Below, piece by piece: positions 21,360 to 35,487 of a DNA stretch of 64,000 nt. The notes under the pieces were generated by a model, which was not told where the DNA came from, did no database searches, and worked only from the letters and a program-made list of their open reading frames with translations. Source of the DNA: Meghimatium bilineatum (lineage: Eukaryota > Mollusca > Gastropoda > Stylommatophora > Philomycidae); contig CM067304.1 in the NCBI GenBank assembly GCA_034231615.1, positions 22,316,589 through 22,380,588 on the forward strand. The letters run 5' to 3'. The position numbers were made by a program, and so were the translations under genes. Position 1 is the first letter of the stretch. Each line of letters begins with the position of its first letter.

Positions 21360-24064
21360 ATGGCATATTACTCACAAATTGGGCGTACTGCAGCTTACTA
21401 CACCAGAAATTGCAGTCTGGACACACTAATTTGGTGTATTCTAGCTTACTACGTTAGAACTCGGTGTATTCTGGCATATTACTCACAAATTCATTGTTCT
21501 GAAGCTTACTACACTAGAAGTGAGTGTATTCTGGCCTATTATACATCATTTCGTTATATTGCAGCATAATACGTCAGAATACTGTCGTATTATACACAAA
21601 TTAGGTCTTGCTGTTTAGTACGTCAAAACTCAGTGTTTTGTGGCATATTACTCACAAATTGGGTGTACTGCAGCTTACTACACTTGAATTGAGTGTATTC
21701 TGGCCTGTTACACATGACTTCGTTGTTTTGCAGCTTAATAACTAAGAACACTGGCGTATTACACACAAATTAGGTCTCTTGCTGTTTAGTACGTCAAAAC
21801 TCACTGTTCTATGGCATATTACTCACAAATTGGGCGTACTGCAGCTTACTACACCAGAAATTGCAGTCTGGACACACTAATTTGGTGTATTCTAGCTTAC
21901 TACGTTAGAACTCGGTGTATTCTGGCATATTACTCACAAATTCATTGTTCTGAAGCTTACTACATTAGAAGTGAGTCTATTCTGGCCTATAAGACATCAT
22001 TTCGTTGTATTGCAGCATAATACGTCAGAATACTGTCGTATTACACACAAATTAGGTCTTGCTGTTTAGTACGTCAAAACTCAGTGTTTTGTGGCATATT
22101 ACTCACAAATTGGGTGTACTGCAGCTTACTACACTTGAATTGAGTGTATTCTGGCCTGTTACACATGACTTCGTTGTTTTGCAGCTTAATAACTAAGAAC
22201 ACTGGCGTATTACACACAAATTAGGTCTCTTGCTGTTTAGTACGTCAAAACTCAGTGTTCTATGGCATATTACTCACAAATTGGGCGTACTGCAGCTTAC
22301 TACACCAGAAATTGCAGTCTGGAAACACGAATTTGGTGTATTCTAGCTTACTACGTTAGAACTCGGTGTATTCTGGCATATTACTCACAAATTCATTGTT
22401 CTGAAGCTTACTACACTAGAAATGAGTCTATTCTGGCCTATAAGACATCATTTCGTTGTATTGCAGCATAATACGTCAGAATACTGTCGTATTACACACA
22501 AATAGGTCTTGCTGTTTAGTACGTCAAAACTCAGTGTTTTGTGGCATATTACTCACAAATTGGATGTACTGCAGCTTACTACACTTGAATTGAGTGTATT
22601 CTGGCCTGTAACACATGACTTAGTTGTTTTGCAGCTTAATAACTAAGAACACTCGTGAATTATACACAAATTAGGTCTCTTGCTGTTTAGTACGTCAAAA
22701 CTCAGTGTTCTATGGCATATTACTCACAAATTGGGTGTACTGCAGCTTACTACACCAGAAATTGCAGTCTGGACACACGAATTTGGTGTATTCTAGCTTA
22801 CTACGTTAGAACTCGGTGTATTCTGGCATATTACTCACAAATTCATTGTTCTGAAGCTTACTACACTAGAAGTGAGTGTATTCTGGCCTATTATACATCA
22901 TTTCGTTATATTGCAGCATAATACGTCAGAATACTGTCGTATTATACACAAATTAGGTCTTGCTGTTTAGTACGTCAAAACTCAGTGTTTTGTGGCATAT
23001 TACTCACAAATTGGGTGTACTGCAGCTTACTACACTTGAATTGAGTGTATTCTGGCCTGTTACACATGACTTCGTTGTTTTGCAGCTTAATAACTAAGAA
23101 CACTGGCGTATTACACACAAATTAGGTCTCTTGCTGTTTAGTACGTCAAAACTCACTGTTCTATGGCATATTACTCACAAATTGGGCGTACTGCAGCTTA
23201 CTACACCAGAAATTGCAGTCTGGACACACTAATTTGGTGTATTCTAGCTTACTACGTTAGAACTCGGTGTATTCTGGCATATTACTCACAAATTCATTGT
23301 TCTGAAGCTTACTACATTAGAAGTGAGTCTATTCTGGCCTATAATACATCATTTCGTTGTATTGCAGCATAATACGTCAGAATACTGTCGTATTACACAC
23401 ACATTAGGTCTTGCTGTTTAGTACGTCAAAACTCAGTGTTTTGTGGCATATTACTCACAAATTGGGTGTACTGCAGCTTACTACACTTGAATTGAGTGTA
23501 TTCTGGCCTGTTACACATGACTTTGTTGTTTTGCAGCTTAATAACTAAGAACACTGGCGTATTACACACAAATTAGGTCTCTTGCTGTTTAGTACGTCAA
23601 AACTCAGTGTTCTATGGCATATTACTCACAAATTGGGCATACTGCAGCATACTACACCAGAAATTGCAGTCTGGACACACGAATTTGGTGTATTCTAGCT
23701 TACTACGTTAGAACTCGGTGTATTCTGGCATATTACTCACAAATTCATTGTTCTGAAGCTTACTACACTAGAAGTGAGTGTATTCTGGCCTATTATACAT
23801 CATTTCGTTATATTGCAGCATAATACGTCAGAATACTGTCGTATTATACACAAATTAGGTCTTGCTGTTTAGTACGTCAAAACTCAGTGTTTTGTGGCAT
23901 ATTACTCACAAATTGGGTGTACTGCAGCTTACTACACTTGAATTGAGTGTATTCTGGCCTGTTACACATGACTTCGTTGTTTTGCAGCTTAATAACTAAG
24001 AACACTGGCGTATTACACACAAATTAGGTCTCTTGCTGTTTAGTACGTCAAAACTCAGTGTTCT
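21360..24064 (+). repeat. Mixed unit domain with chimeric units
   Basis: Units are 21360 (R start, C end), 21811 R, 22262 (R start, cacacgaa of C, H end), 22712 C, 23163 R (ataatacat) and 23614 (H start, C end). The Cf unit just before it has a private gcagctttataac near 21283 and aatttggtctc near 21317. No gene is present. Confidence 0.9.
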
Positions 24065-25860
24065 ATGGCATATTACTCACAAATTGGGCATACTGCAGCA
24101 TACTACACCAGAAATTGCAGTGGACACACTAATTTGGTGTATTCTAGCTTACTACGTTAGAACTCGGTGTATTCTGGCATATTACTCACAAATTCATTGT
24201 TCTGAAGCTTACTACACTAGAAGTGAGTCTATTCTGGCCTATTATACATCATTTCGTTGTATTGCAGCATAATACGTCAGAATACTGTCGTATTACACAC
24301 AAATTAGGCCTTGCTGTTTAGTACGTCAAAACTCAGTGTTTTGTGGCATATTACTCACAAATTGGGTGTACTGCAGCTTACTACACTTGAATTGAGTGTA
24401 TTCTGGCCTGTTACACATGACTTCGTTGTTTTGCAGCTTAATAACTAAGAACACTGGCGTATTACACACAAATTAGGTCTCTTGCTGTTTAGTACGTCAA
24501 AACTCACTGTTCTATGGCATATTACTCACAAATTGGGCGCACTGCAGCTTACTACACCAGAAATTGCAGTCTGGACACACTAATTTGGTGTATTCTAGCT
24601 TACTTCGTTAGAACTCGGTGTATTCTGGCATATTACTCACAAATTCATTGTTCTGAAGCTTACTACACTAGAAATGAGTCTATTCTGGCCTATAAGACAT
24701 CATTTCGTTGTATTGCAGCATAATACGTCAGAATACTGTCGTATTACACACAAATAGGTCTTGCTGTTTAGTACGTCAAAACTCAGTGTTTTGTGGCATA
24801 TTACTCACAAATTGGGTGTACTGCAGCTTCCTACACTTGAATTGAGTGTATTCTGGCCTGTAACACATGACTTCGTTGTTTTGCCGCTTAATAGCTAAGA
24901 ACACTGGCGTATAACACAAATTAGGTCTTGCTGTTTAGTACGTCAAAACTCAGTGTTCTATGACATATTACTCACAAATTGTGCGTACTGCAGCTTACTA
25001 CACCAGAAATTGCAGTCTGGACACACTAATTTGGTGTATTCTAGCTTACTACGTTAGAACTCGGTGTATTCTGGCATATTACTCACATATTCATTGTTCT
25101 GAAGCTTACTACACTAGAAGTGAGTCTATTCTGGCCTATAAGACATCATTTCGTTGTATTGCAGCATAATACGTCAGAATACTGTCGTATTACACACAAA
25201 TAGGTATTGCTGTTTAGTACGTCAAAACTCAGTGTTTTGTGGCATATTACTCACAAAGTGGGTGTACTGCAGCTTACTACACTTGAATTGAGTGTATTCT
25301 GGCCTGTTACACATGACTTAGTTGTTTTGCAGCTTAATAACTAAGAACACTCGTGAATTACACACAAATTAGGTCTCTTGCTGTTTAGTACGTCAAAACT
25401 CAGTGTTCTATGGCTTATTACTCACAAATTGGGTGTACTGCAGCTTACTACACCAGAAATTGCAGTCTGAACACACGAATTTGGTGTATTCTAGCTTACT
25501 ACGTTAGAACTCGGTGTATTCTGGCATATTACTCACAAATTCATTGTTCTGAAGCTTACTACACTAGAAGTGAGTGTTTTCTGGCCTATTATACATCATT
25601 TCGTTATATTGCAGCATAATACGTCAGAATACTGTCGTATTATACACAAATTAGGTATTGCTGTTTAGTACGTCAAAACTCAGTGTTTTGTGGCATATTA
25701 CTCACAAATTGGGTGTACTGCAGCTTACTACACTTGAATTGAGTGTATTCTGGCCTGTTACACATGACTTCGTTGTTTTGCAGCTTAATAACTAAGAACA
25801 ATGGCGTATTACACACAAATTAGGTCTCTTGCTGTTTAGTACGTCAAAACTCAGTGTTCT
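24065..25860 (+). repeat. H2-F-M-Cf cassette, uninterrupted sister copy (1796 bp)
   Basis: H2 at 24065 (with the same 2-base loss as 18335), F at 24514 (446 bp), M at 24960 (450 bp) and Cf at 25410. Its F unit keeps the empty insertion site gcagcttcctacacttgaat near 24827. Private bases include ttgccgctt near 24883 and gtctgaacacac near 25467. M has no extra 171-bp block, as in the split cassette. Confidence 0.9.
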
Positions 25861-27212
25861 ATGGCATATTACTCACAAATTGGGCGTACTGCAGCTTACT
25901 ACACCAGAAATTGCAGTCTGGACACACTAATTTGGTGTATTCTAGCTTACTACGTTAGAACTCGGTGTATTCTGGCATATTACTCACAAATTCATTGTTC
26001 TGAAGCTTACTACATTAGAAGTGAGTCTATTCTGGCCTATAAGACATCATTTCGTTGTATTGCAGCATAATACGTCAGAATACTGTCGTATTACACACAC
26101 ATTAGGTCTTGCTGTTTAGTACGTCAAAACTCAGTGTTTTGTGGCATATTACTCACAAATTGGGTGTACTGCAGCTTACTACACTTGAATTGAGTGTATT
26201 CTGGCCTGTTACACATGACTTCGTTGTTTTGCAGCTTAATAACTAAGAACACTGGCGTATTACACACAAATTAGGTCTCTTGCTGTTTAGTACGTCAAAA
26301 CTCAGTGTTCTATGGCATATTACTCACAAATTGGGCATACTGCAGCATACTACACCAGAAATTGCAGTCTGGACACACTAATTTGGTGTATTCTAGCTTA
26401 CTACGTTAGAACTCGGTGTATTCTGGCATATTACTCACAAATTCATTGTTCTGAAGCTTACTACACTAGAAATGAGTCTATTCTGGCCTATAAGACATCA
26501 TTTCGTTGTATTGCAGCATAATACGTCAGAATACTGTCGTATTACACACAAATAGGTCTTGCTGTTTAGTACGTCAAAACTCAGTGTTTTGTGGCATATT
26601 ACTCACAAATTGGGTGTACTGCAGCTTACTACACTTGAATTGAGTGTATTATGGCCTGTAACACATGACTTAGGTGTTTTGCAGCTTAATAACTAAGAAC
26701 ACTCGTGAATTATACACAAATTAGGTCTCTTGCTGTTTAGTACGTCAAAACTCAGTGTTCTATGGCATATTACTCACAAATTGGGTGTACTGCAGCTTAC
26801 TACACCAGAAATTGCAGTCTGGACACACGAATTTGGTGTATTCTAGCTTACTACGTTAGAACTCGGTGTATTCTGGCATATTACTCACAAATTCATTGTT
26901 CTGAAGCTTACTACACTAGAAGTGAGTGTATTCTGGCCTATTATACATCATTTCGTTATATTGCAGCATAATACGTCAGAATACTGTCGTATTATACACA
27001 AATTAGGTCTTGCTGTTTAGTACGTCAAAACTCAGTGTTTTGTGGCATATTACTCACAAATTGGGTGTACTGCAGCTTACTACACTTGAATTGAGTGTAT
27101 TCTGGCCTGTTACACATGACTTCGTTGTTTTGCAGCTTAATAACTAAGAACACTGGCGTATTACACACAAATTAGGTCTCTTGCTGTTTAGTACGTCAAA
27201 ACTCAGTGTTCT
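25861..27212 (+). repeat. R-H-C triplet
   Basis: Units at 25861 R, 26312 H and 26762 C, 1352 bp in total. The R unit has acacacatt in place of acacaaatt, a marker that follows Cf units in every cassette copy. The H unit has a private gtattatggcc near 26649. Confidence 0.9.
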
Positions 27213-30200
27213 ATGGCATATTACTCACAAATTGGGCATACTGCAGCATACTACACCAGAAATTGCAGTCTGGACACACTAATTTGGTGTATTCTAGCTT
27301 ACTACGTTAGAACTCGGTGTATTCTGGCATATTACTCACAAATTCATTGTTCTGAAGCTTACTACACTAGAAATGAGTCTATTCTGGCCTATAAGACCAT
27401 TTCGTTGTATTGCAGCATAATACGTCAGAATACTGTCGTATTACACACAAATAGGTCTTGCTGTTTAGTACGTCAAAACTCAGTGTTTTGTGGCATATTA
27501 CTCACAAATTGGGTGTACTGCAGCTTACTACACTTGAATTGAGTGTATTCTGGCCTGTAACACATGACTTAGGTGTTTTGCAGCTTAATAACTAAGAACA
27601 CTCGTGAATTATACACAAATTAGGTCTCTTGCTGTTTAGTACGTCAAAACTCAGTGTTCTATGGCATATTACTCACAAATTGGGTGTACTGCAGCTTACT
27701 ACACCAGAAATTGCAGTCTGGACACACGAATTTGGTGTATTCTAGCTTACTACGTTAGAACTCGGTGTATTCTGGCATATTACTCACAAATTCATTGTTC
27801 TGAAGCTTACTACACTAGAAGTGAGTGTATTCTGGCCTATTATACATCATTTCGTTATATTGCAGCATAATACGTCAGAATACTGTCGTATTATACACAA
27901 ATTAGGTCTTGCTGTTTAGTACGTCAAAACTCAGTGTTTTGTGGCATATTACTCACAAATTGGGTGTACTGCAGCTTACTACACTTGAATTGAGTGTATT
28001 CTGGCCTGTTACACATGACTTCGTTGTTTTGCAGCTTAATAACTAAGAACACTGGCGTATTACACACAAATTAGGTCTCTTGCTGTTTAGTACGTCAAAA
28101 CTCACTGTTCTATGGCATATTACTCACAAATTGGGCGTACTGCAGCTTACTACACCAGAAATTGCAGTCTGGACACACTAATTTGGTGTATTCTAGCTTA
28201 CTACGTTAGAACTCGGTGTATTCTGGCATATTACTCACAAATTCATTGTTCTGAAGCTTACTACATTAGAAGTGAGTCTATTCTGGCCTATAAGACATCA
28301 TTTCGTTGTATTGCAGCATAATACGTCAGAATACTGTCGTATTACACACAAATTAGGTCTTGCTGTTTAGTACGTCAAAACTCAGTGTTTTGTGGCATAT
28401 TACTCACAAATTGGGTGTACTGCAGCTTACTACACTTGAATTGAGTGTATTCTGGCCTGTTACACATGACTTCGTTGTTTTGCAGCTTAATAACTAAGAA
28501 CACTGGCGTATTACACACAAATTAGGTCTCTTGCTGTTTAGTACGTCAAAACTCAGTGTTCTATGGCATATTACTCACAAATTGGGCGTACTGCAGCTTA
28601 CTACACCAGAAATTGCAGTCTGGACACACGAATTTGGTGTATTCTAGCTTACTACGTTAGAACTCGGTGTATTCTGGCATATTACTCACAAATTCATTGT
28701 TCTGAAGCTTACTACACTAGAAATGAGTCTATTCTGGCCTATAAGACATCATTTCGTTGTATTGCAGCATAATACGTCAGAATACTGTCGTATTACACAC
28801 AAATAGGTCTTGCTGTTTAGTACGTCAAAACTCAGTGTTTTGTGGCATATTACTCACAAATTGGATGTACTGCAGCTTACTACACTTGAATTGAGTGTAT
28901 TCTGGCCTGTAACACATGACTTAGTTGTTTTGCAGCTTAATAACTAAGAACACTCGTGAATTATACTCAAATTAGGTCTCTTGCTGTTTAGTACGTCAAA
29001 ACTCAGTGTTCTATGGCATATTACTCACAAATTGGGTGTACTGCAGCTTACTACACCAGAAATTGCAGTCTGGACACACGAATTTGGTGTATTCTAGCTT
29101 ACTACGTTAGAACTCGGTGTATTCTGGCATATTACTCACAAATTCATTGTTCTGAAGCTTACTACACTAGAAGTGAGTGTATTCTGGCCTATTATACATC
29201 ATTTCGTTATATTGCAGCATAATACGTCAGAATACTGTCGTATTATACACAAATTAGGTCTTGCTGTTTAGTACGTCAAAACTCAGTGTTTTGTGGCATA
29301 TTACTCACAAATTGGGTGTACTGCAGCTTACTACACTTGAATTGAGTGTATTCTGGCCTGTTACACATGACTTCGTTGTTTTGCAGCTTAATAACTAAGA
29401 ACACTGGCGTATTACACACAAATTAGGTCTCTTGCTGTTTAGTACGTCAAAACTCACTGTTCTATGGCATATTACTCACAAATTGGGCGTACTGCAGCTT
29501 ACTACACCAGAAATTGCAGTCTGGACACACTAATTTGGTGTATTCTAGCTTACTACGTTAGAACTCGGTGTATTCTGGCATATTACTCACAAATTCATTG
29601 TTCTGAAGCTTACTACATTAGAAGTGAGTCTATTCTGGCCTATAAGACATCATTTCGTTGTATTGCAGCATAATACGTCAGAATACTGTCGTATTACACA
29701 CAAATTAGGTCTTGCTGTTTAGTACGTCAAAACTCAGTGTTTTGTGGCATATTACTCACAAATTGGGTGTACTGCAGCTTACTACACTTGAATTGAGTGT
29801 ATTCTGGCCTGTTACACATGACTTCGTTGTTTTGCAGCTTAATAACTAAGAACACTGGCGTATTACACACAAATTAGGTCTCTTGCTGTTTAGTACGTCA
29901 AAACTCACTGTTCTATGGCATATTACTCACAAATTGGGCGTACTGCAGCTTACTACACCAGAAATTGCAGTCTGGACACACGAATTTGGTGTATTCTAGC
30001 TTACTACGTTAGAACTCGGTGTATTCTGGCATATTACTCACAAATTCATTGTTCTGAAGCTTACTACACTAGAAATGAGTCTATTCTGGCCTATAAGACA
30101 TCATTTCGTTGTATTGCAGCATAATACGTCAGAATACTGTCGTATTACACACAAATAGGTCTTGCCGTTTAGTACGTCAAAACTCAGTGTTTTGTGGCAT

Positions 30201-33067
30201 ATTACTCACAAATTGGATGTACTGCAGCTTACTACACTTGAATTGAGTGTATTCTGGCCTGTAACACATGACTTAGTTGTTTTGCAGCTTAATAACTAAG
30301 AACACTCGTGAATTATACACAAATTAGGTCTCTTGCTGTTTAGTACGTCAAAACTCAGTGTTCTATGGCATATTACTCACAAATTGGGTGTACTGCAGCT
30401 TACTACACCAGAAATTGCAGTCTGGACACACGAATTTGGTGTATTCTAGCTTACTACGTTAGAACTCGGTGTATTCTGGCATATTACTCACAAATTCATT
30501 GTTCTGAAGCTTACTACACTAGAAGTGAGTGTATTCTGGCCTATTATACATCATTTCGTTATATTGCAGCATAATACGTCAGAATACTGTCGTATTATAC
30601 ACAAATTAGGTCTTGCTGTTTAGTACGTCAAAACTCAGTGTTTTGTGGCATATTACTCACAAATTGGGTGTACTGCAGCTTACTACACTTGAATTGAGTG
30701 TATTCTGGCCTGTTACACATGACTTCGTTGTTTTGCAGCTTAATAACTAAGAACACTGGCGTATTACACACAAATTAGGTCTCTTGCTGTTTAGTACGTC
30801 AAAACTCACTGTTCTATGGCATATTACTCACAAATTGGGCGTACTGCAGCTTACTACACCAGAAATTGCAGTCTGGACACACTAATTTGGTGTATTCTAG
30901 CTTACTACGTTAGAACTCGGTGTATTCTGGCATATTACTCACAAATTCATTGTTCTGAAGCTTACTACATTAGAAGTGAGTCTATTCTGGCCTATAATAC
31001 ATCATTTCGTTGTATTGCAGCATAATACGTCAGAATACTGTCGTATTACACACACATTAGGTCTTGCTGTTTAGTACGTCAAAACTCAGTGTTTTGTGGC
31101 ATATTACTCACAAATTGGGTGTACTGCAGCTTCCTACACTTGAATTGAGTGTATTCTGGCCTGTTACACATGACTTTGTTGTTTTGCAGCTTAATAACTA
31201 AGAACACTGGCGTATTACACACAAATTAGGTCTCTTGCTGTTTAGTACGTCAAAACTCAGTGTTCTATGGCATATTACTCACAAATTGGGCATACTGCAG
31301 CATACTACACCAGAAATTGCAGTCTGGACACACGAATTTGGTGTATTCTAGCTTACTACGTTAGAACTCGGTGTATTCTGGCATATTACTCACAAATTCA
31401 TTGTTCTGAAGCTTACTACACTAGAAGTGAGTGTATTCTGGCCTATTATACATCATTTCGTTATATTGCAGCATAATACGTCAGAATACTGTCGTATTAT
31501 ACACAAATTAGGTCTTGCTGTTTAGTACGTCAAAACTCAGTGTTTTGTGGCATATTACTCACAAATTGGGTGTACTGCAGCTTACTACACTTGAATTGAG
31601 TGTATTCTGGCCTGTTACACATGACTTCGTTGTTTTGCAGCTTAATAACTAAGAACACTGGCGTATTACACACAAATTAGGTCTCTTGCTGTTTAGTACG
31701 TCAAAACTCAGTGTTCTATGGCATATTACTCACAAATTGGGCGTACTGCAGCTTACTACACCAGAAATTGCAGTCTGGACACACTAATTTGGTGTATTCT
31801 AGCTTACTACGTTAGAACTCGGTGTATTCTGGCATATTACTCACAAATTCATTGTTCTGAAGCTTACTACATTAGAAGTGAGTATTCTGGCCTATAAGAC
31901 ATCATTTCGTTGTATTGCAGCATAATACGTCAGAATACTGTCGTATTACACACACATTAGGTCTTGCTGTTTAGTACGTCAAAACTCAGTGTTTTGTGGC
32001 ATATTACTCACAAATTGGGTGTACTGCAGCTTACTACACTTGAATTGAGTGTATTCTGGCCTGTTACACATGACTTCGTTGTTTTGCAGCTTAATAACTA
32101 AGAACACTGGCGTATTACACACAAATTAGGTCTCTTGCTGTTTAGTACGTCAAAACTCAGTGTTCTATGGCATATTACTCACAAATTGGGCATACTGCAG
32201 CATACTACACCAGAAATTGCAGTCTGGACACACTAATTTGGTGTATTCTAGCTTACTACGTTAGAACTCGGTGTATTCTGGCATATTACTCACAAATTCA
32301 TTGTTCTGAAGCTTACTACACTAGAAATGAGTCTATTCTGGCCTATAAGACATCATTTCGTTGTATTGCAGCATAATACGTCAGAATACTGTCGTATTAC
32401 ACACAAATAGGTCTTGCTGTTTAGTACGTCAAAACTCAGTGTTTTGTGGCATATTACTCACAAATTGGGTGTACTGCAGCTTACTACACTTGAATTGAGT
32501 GTATTCTGGCCTGTAACACATGACTTAGGTGTTTTGCAGCTTAATAACTAAGAACACTCGTGAATTATACACAAATTAGGTCTCTTGCTGTTTAGTACGT
32601 CAAAACTCAGTGTTCTATGGCATATTACTCACAAATTGGGTGTACTGCAGCTTACTACACCAGAAATTGCAGTCTGGACACACGAATTTGGTGTATTCTA
32701 GCTTACTACGTTAGAACTCGGTGTATTCTGGCATATTACTCACAAATTCATTGTTCTGAAGCTTACTACACTAGAAGTGAGTGTATTCTGGCCTATTATA
32801 CATCATTTCGATATATTGCAGCATAATACGTCAGAATACTGTCGTATTATACACAAATTAGGTCTTGCTGTTTAGTACGTCAAAACTCAGTGTTTTGTGG
32901 CATATTACTCACAAATTGGGTGTACTGCAGCTTACTACACTTGAATTGAGTGTATTCTGGCCTGTTACACATGACTTCGTTGTTTTGCAGCTTAATAACT
33001 AAGAACACTGGCGTATTACACACAAATTAGGTCTCTTGCTGTTTAGTACGTCAAAACTCAGTGTTCT
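27213..33067 (+). repeat. Segmental duplication, copy 1 (13 units)
   Basis: Unit order is H, C, R, R/H chimera, C, R, R/H chimera, C, R (ataatac), H/C chimera, R with 2-base loss, H, C with cgatatatt. The same order and unit spacing recur at 53396-59252. The first unit has a private 2-base loss (ataagaccattt, near 27397), so this copy is 5855 bp against 5857. The R unit at 31718 has gtgagtattc instead of gtgagtctattc, which breaks the 69-codon frame. No gene is present. Confidence 0.85.
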
Positions 33068-33518
33068 ATGGCATATTACTCACAAATTGGGCGTACTGCA
33101 GCTTACTACACCAGAAATTGCAGTCTGGACACACTAATTTGGTGTATTCTAGCTTACTACGTTAGAACTCGGTGTATTCTGGCATATTACTCACAAATTC
33201 ATTGTTCTGAAGCTTACTACATTAGAAGTGAGTCTATTCTGGCCTATAAGACATCATTTCGTTGTATTGCAGCATAATACGTCAGAATACTGTCGTATTA
33301 CACACAAATTAGGTCTTGCTGTTTAGTACGTCAAAACTCAGTGTTTTGTGGCATATTACTCACAAATTGGGTGTACTGCAGCTTACTACACTTGAATTGA
33401 GTGTATTCTGGCCTGTTACACATGACTTCGTTGTTTTGCAGCTTAATAACTAAGAACACTGGCGTATTACACACAAATTAGGTCTCTTGCTGTTTAGTAC
33501 GTCAAAACTCAGTGTTCT
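33068..33518 (+). repeat. Single R unit between duplication and cassette
   Basis: Standard 451-bp R unit preceding the cassette, as at 17884, 40892, 46017 and 62121. Confidence 0.9.
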
Positions 33519-35487
33519 ATGGCATATTACTCACAAATTGGGCATACTGCAGCATACTACACCAGAAATTGCAGTCTGGACACACTAATTTGGTGTATTC
33601 TAGCTTACTACGTTAGAACTCGGTGTATTCTGGCATATTACTCACAAATTCATTGTTCTGAAGCTTACTACACTAGAAGTGAGTCTATTCTGGCCTATTA
33701 TACATCATTTCGTTGTATTGCAGCATAATACGTCAGAATACTGTCGTATTACACACAAATTAGGCCTTGCTGTTTAGTACGTCAAAACTCAGTGTTTTGT
33801 GGCATATTACTCACAAATTGGGTGTACTGCAGCTTACTACACTTGAATTGAGTGTATTCTGGCCTGTTACACATGACTTCGTTGATTTGCAGCTTAATAA
33901 CTAAGAACACTGGCGTATTACACACAAATTAGGTCTCTTGCTGTTTAGTACGTCAAAACTCACTGTTCTATGGCATATTACTCACAAATTGGGCGCACTG
34001 CAGCATACTACACCAGAAATTGCAGTCTGGACACACTAATTTGGTGTATTCTAGCTTACTTCGTTAGAACTCGGTGTATTCTGGCATATTACTCACAAAT
34101 TCATTGTTCTGAAGCTTACTACACTAGAAATGAGTCTATTCTGGCCTATAAGACATCATTTCGTTGTATTGCAGCATAATACGTCAGAATACTGTCGTAT
34201 TACACACAAATAGGTCTTGCTGTTTAGTACGTCAAAACTCAGTGTTTTGTGGCATATTACTCACAAATTGGGTGTACTGCAGCTTCCTACACTTGAATTG
34301 AGTGTATTCTGGCCTGTAACACATGACTTCGTTGTTTTGCAGCTTAATAGCTAAGAACACTGGCGTATAACACAAATTAGGTCTTGCTGTTTAGTACGTC
34401 AAAACTCAGTGTTCTATGACATATTACTCACAAATTGTGCGTACTGCAGCTTACTACACCAGAAATTGCAGTCTGGACACACTAATTTGGTGTATTCTAG
34501 CTTACTACGTTAGAACTCGGTGTATTCTGGCATATTACTCACATATTCATTGTTCTGAAGCTTACTACACTAGAAGTGAGTCTATTCTGGCCTATAAGAC
34601 ATCATTTCGTTGTATTGCAGCATAATACGTCAGAATACTGTCGTATTACACACAAATAGGTATTGCTGTTTAGTACGTCAAAACTCAGTGTTTTGTGGCA
34701 TATTACTCACAAATTGGGTGTACTGCAGCTTCCTACACTTGAATTGAGTGTATTCTGGCCTGTAACACATGACTTCGTTGTTTTGCAGCTTAATAGCTAA
34801 GAACACTGGCGTATAACACACAAATTAGGTCTCTTGCTGTTTAGTACGTCAAAACTCAGTGTTCTATGGCATATTACTCACAAAGTGGGTGTACTGCAGC
34901 TTACTACACTTGAATTGAGTGTATTCTGGCCTGTTACACATGACTTAGTTGTTTTGCAGCTTAATAACTAAGAACACTCGTGAATTATACACAAATTAGG
35001 TCTCTTGCTGTTTAGTACGTCAAAACTCAGTGTTCTATGGCTTATTACTCACAAATTGGGTGTACTGCAGCTTACTACACCAGAAATTGCAGTCTGGACA
35101 CACGAATTTGGTGTATTCTAGCTTACTACGTTAGAACTCGGTGTATTCTGGCATATTACTCACAAATTCATTGTTCTGAAGCTTACTACACTAGAAGTGA
35201 GTGTTTTCTGGCCTATTATACATCATTTCGTTATATTGCAGCATAATACGTCAGAATACTGTCGTATTATACACAAATTAGGTATTGCTGTTTAGTACGT
35301 CAAAACTCAGTGTTTTGTGGCATATTACTCACAAATTGGGTGTACTGCAGCTTACTACACTTGAATTGAGTGTATTCTGGCCTGTTACACATGACTTCGT
35401 TGTTTTGCAGCTTAATAACTAAGAACAATGGCGTATTACACACAAATTAGGTCTCTTGCTGTTTAGTACGTCAAAACTCAGTGTTCT
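33519..35487 (+). repeat. H2-F-M-block-Cf cassette (1969 bp)
   Basis: H2 at 33519, F at 33970 (446 bp, private gcagcatac), M at 34416, an extra 171-bp block at 34866 and Cf at 35037. The cassettes at 41343 and 46468 have exactly the same length and component spacing. The marker gttgatttgc near 33883 is shared with 41701, pairing these two cassettes more closely. Confidence 0.9.
34866..35036 (+). repeat. Extra 171-bp alpha block in M unit
   Basis: It starts atggcatattactcac then aaagtgggtg, runs through one alpha block of the acttag/ctcgtgaatt haplotype and ends at the Cf start. The M units at 20463 and 24960 carry the same aaagtggg marker inside their normal alpha block, so the short and long M forms differ by exactly one block. 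Confidence 0.88.

Noticed and set aside
27213..27542. 109-aa frame, the longest in the window
   Set aside because: A 2-base loss near 27397 shifts the usual satellite frame into another open frame. It is not a gene.
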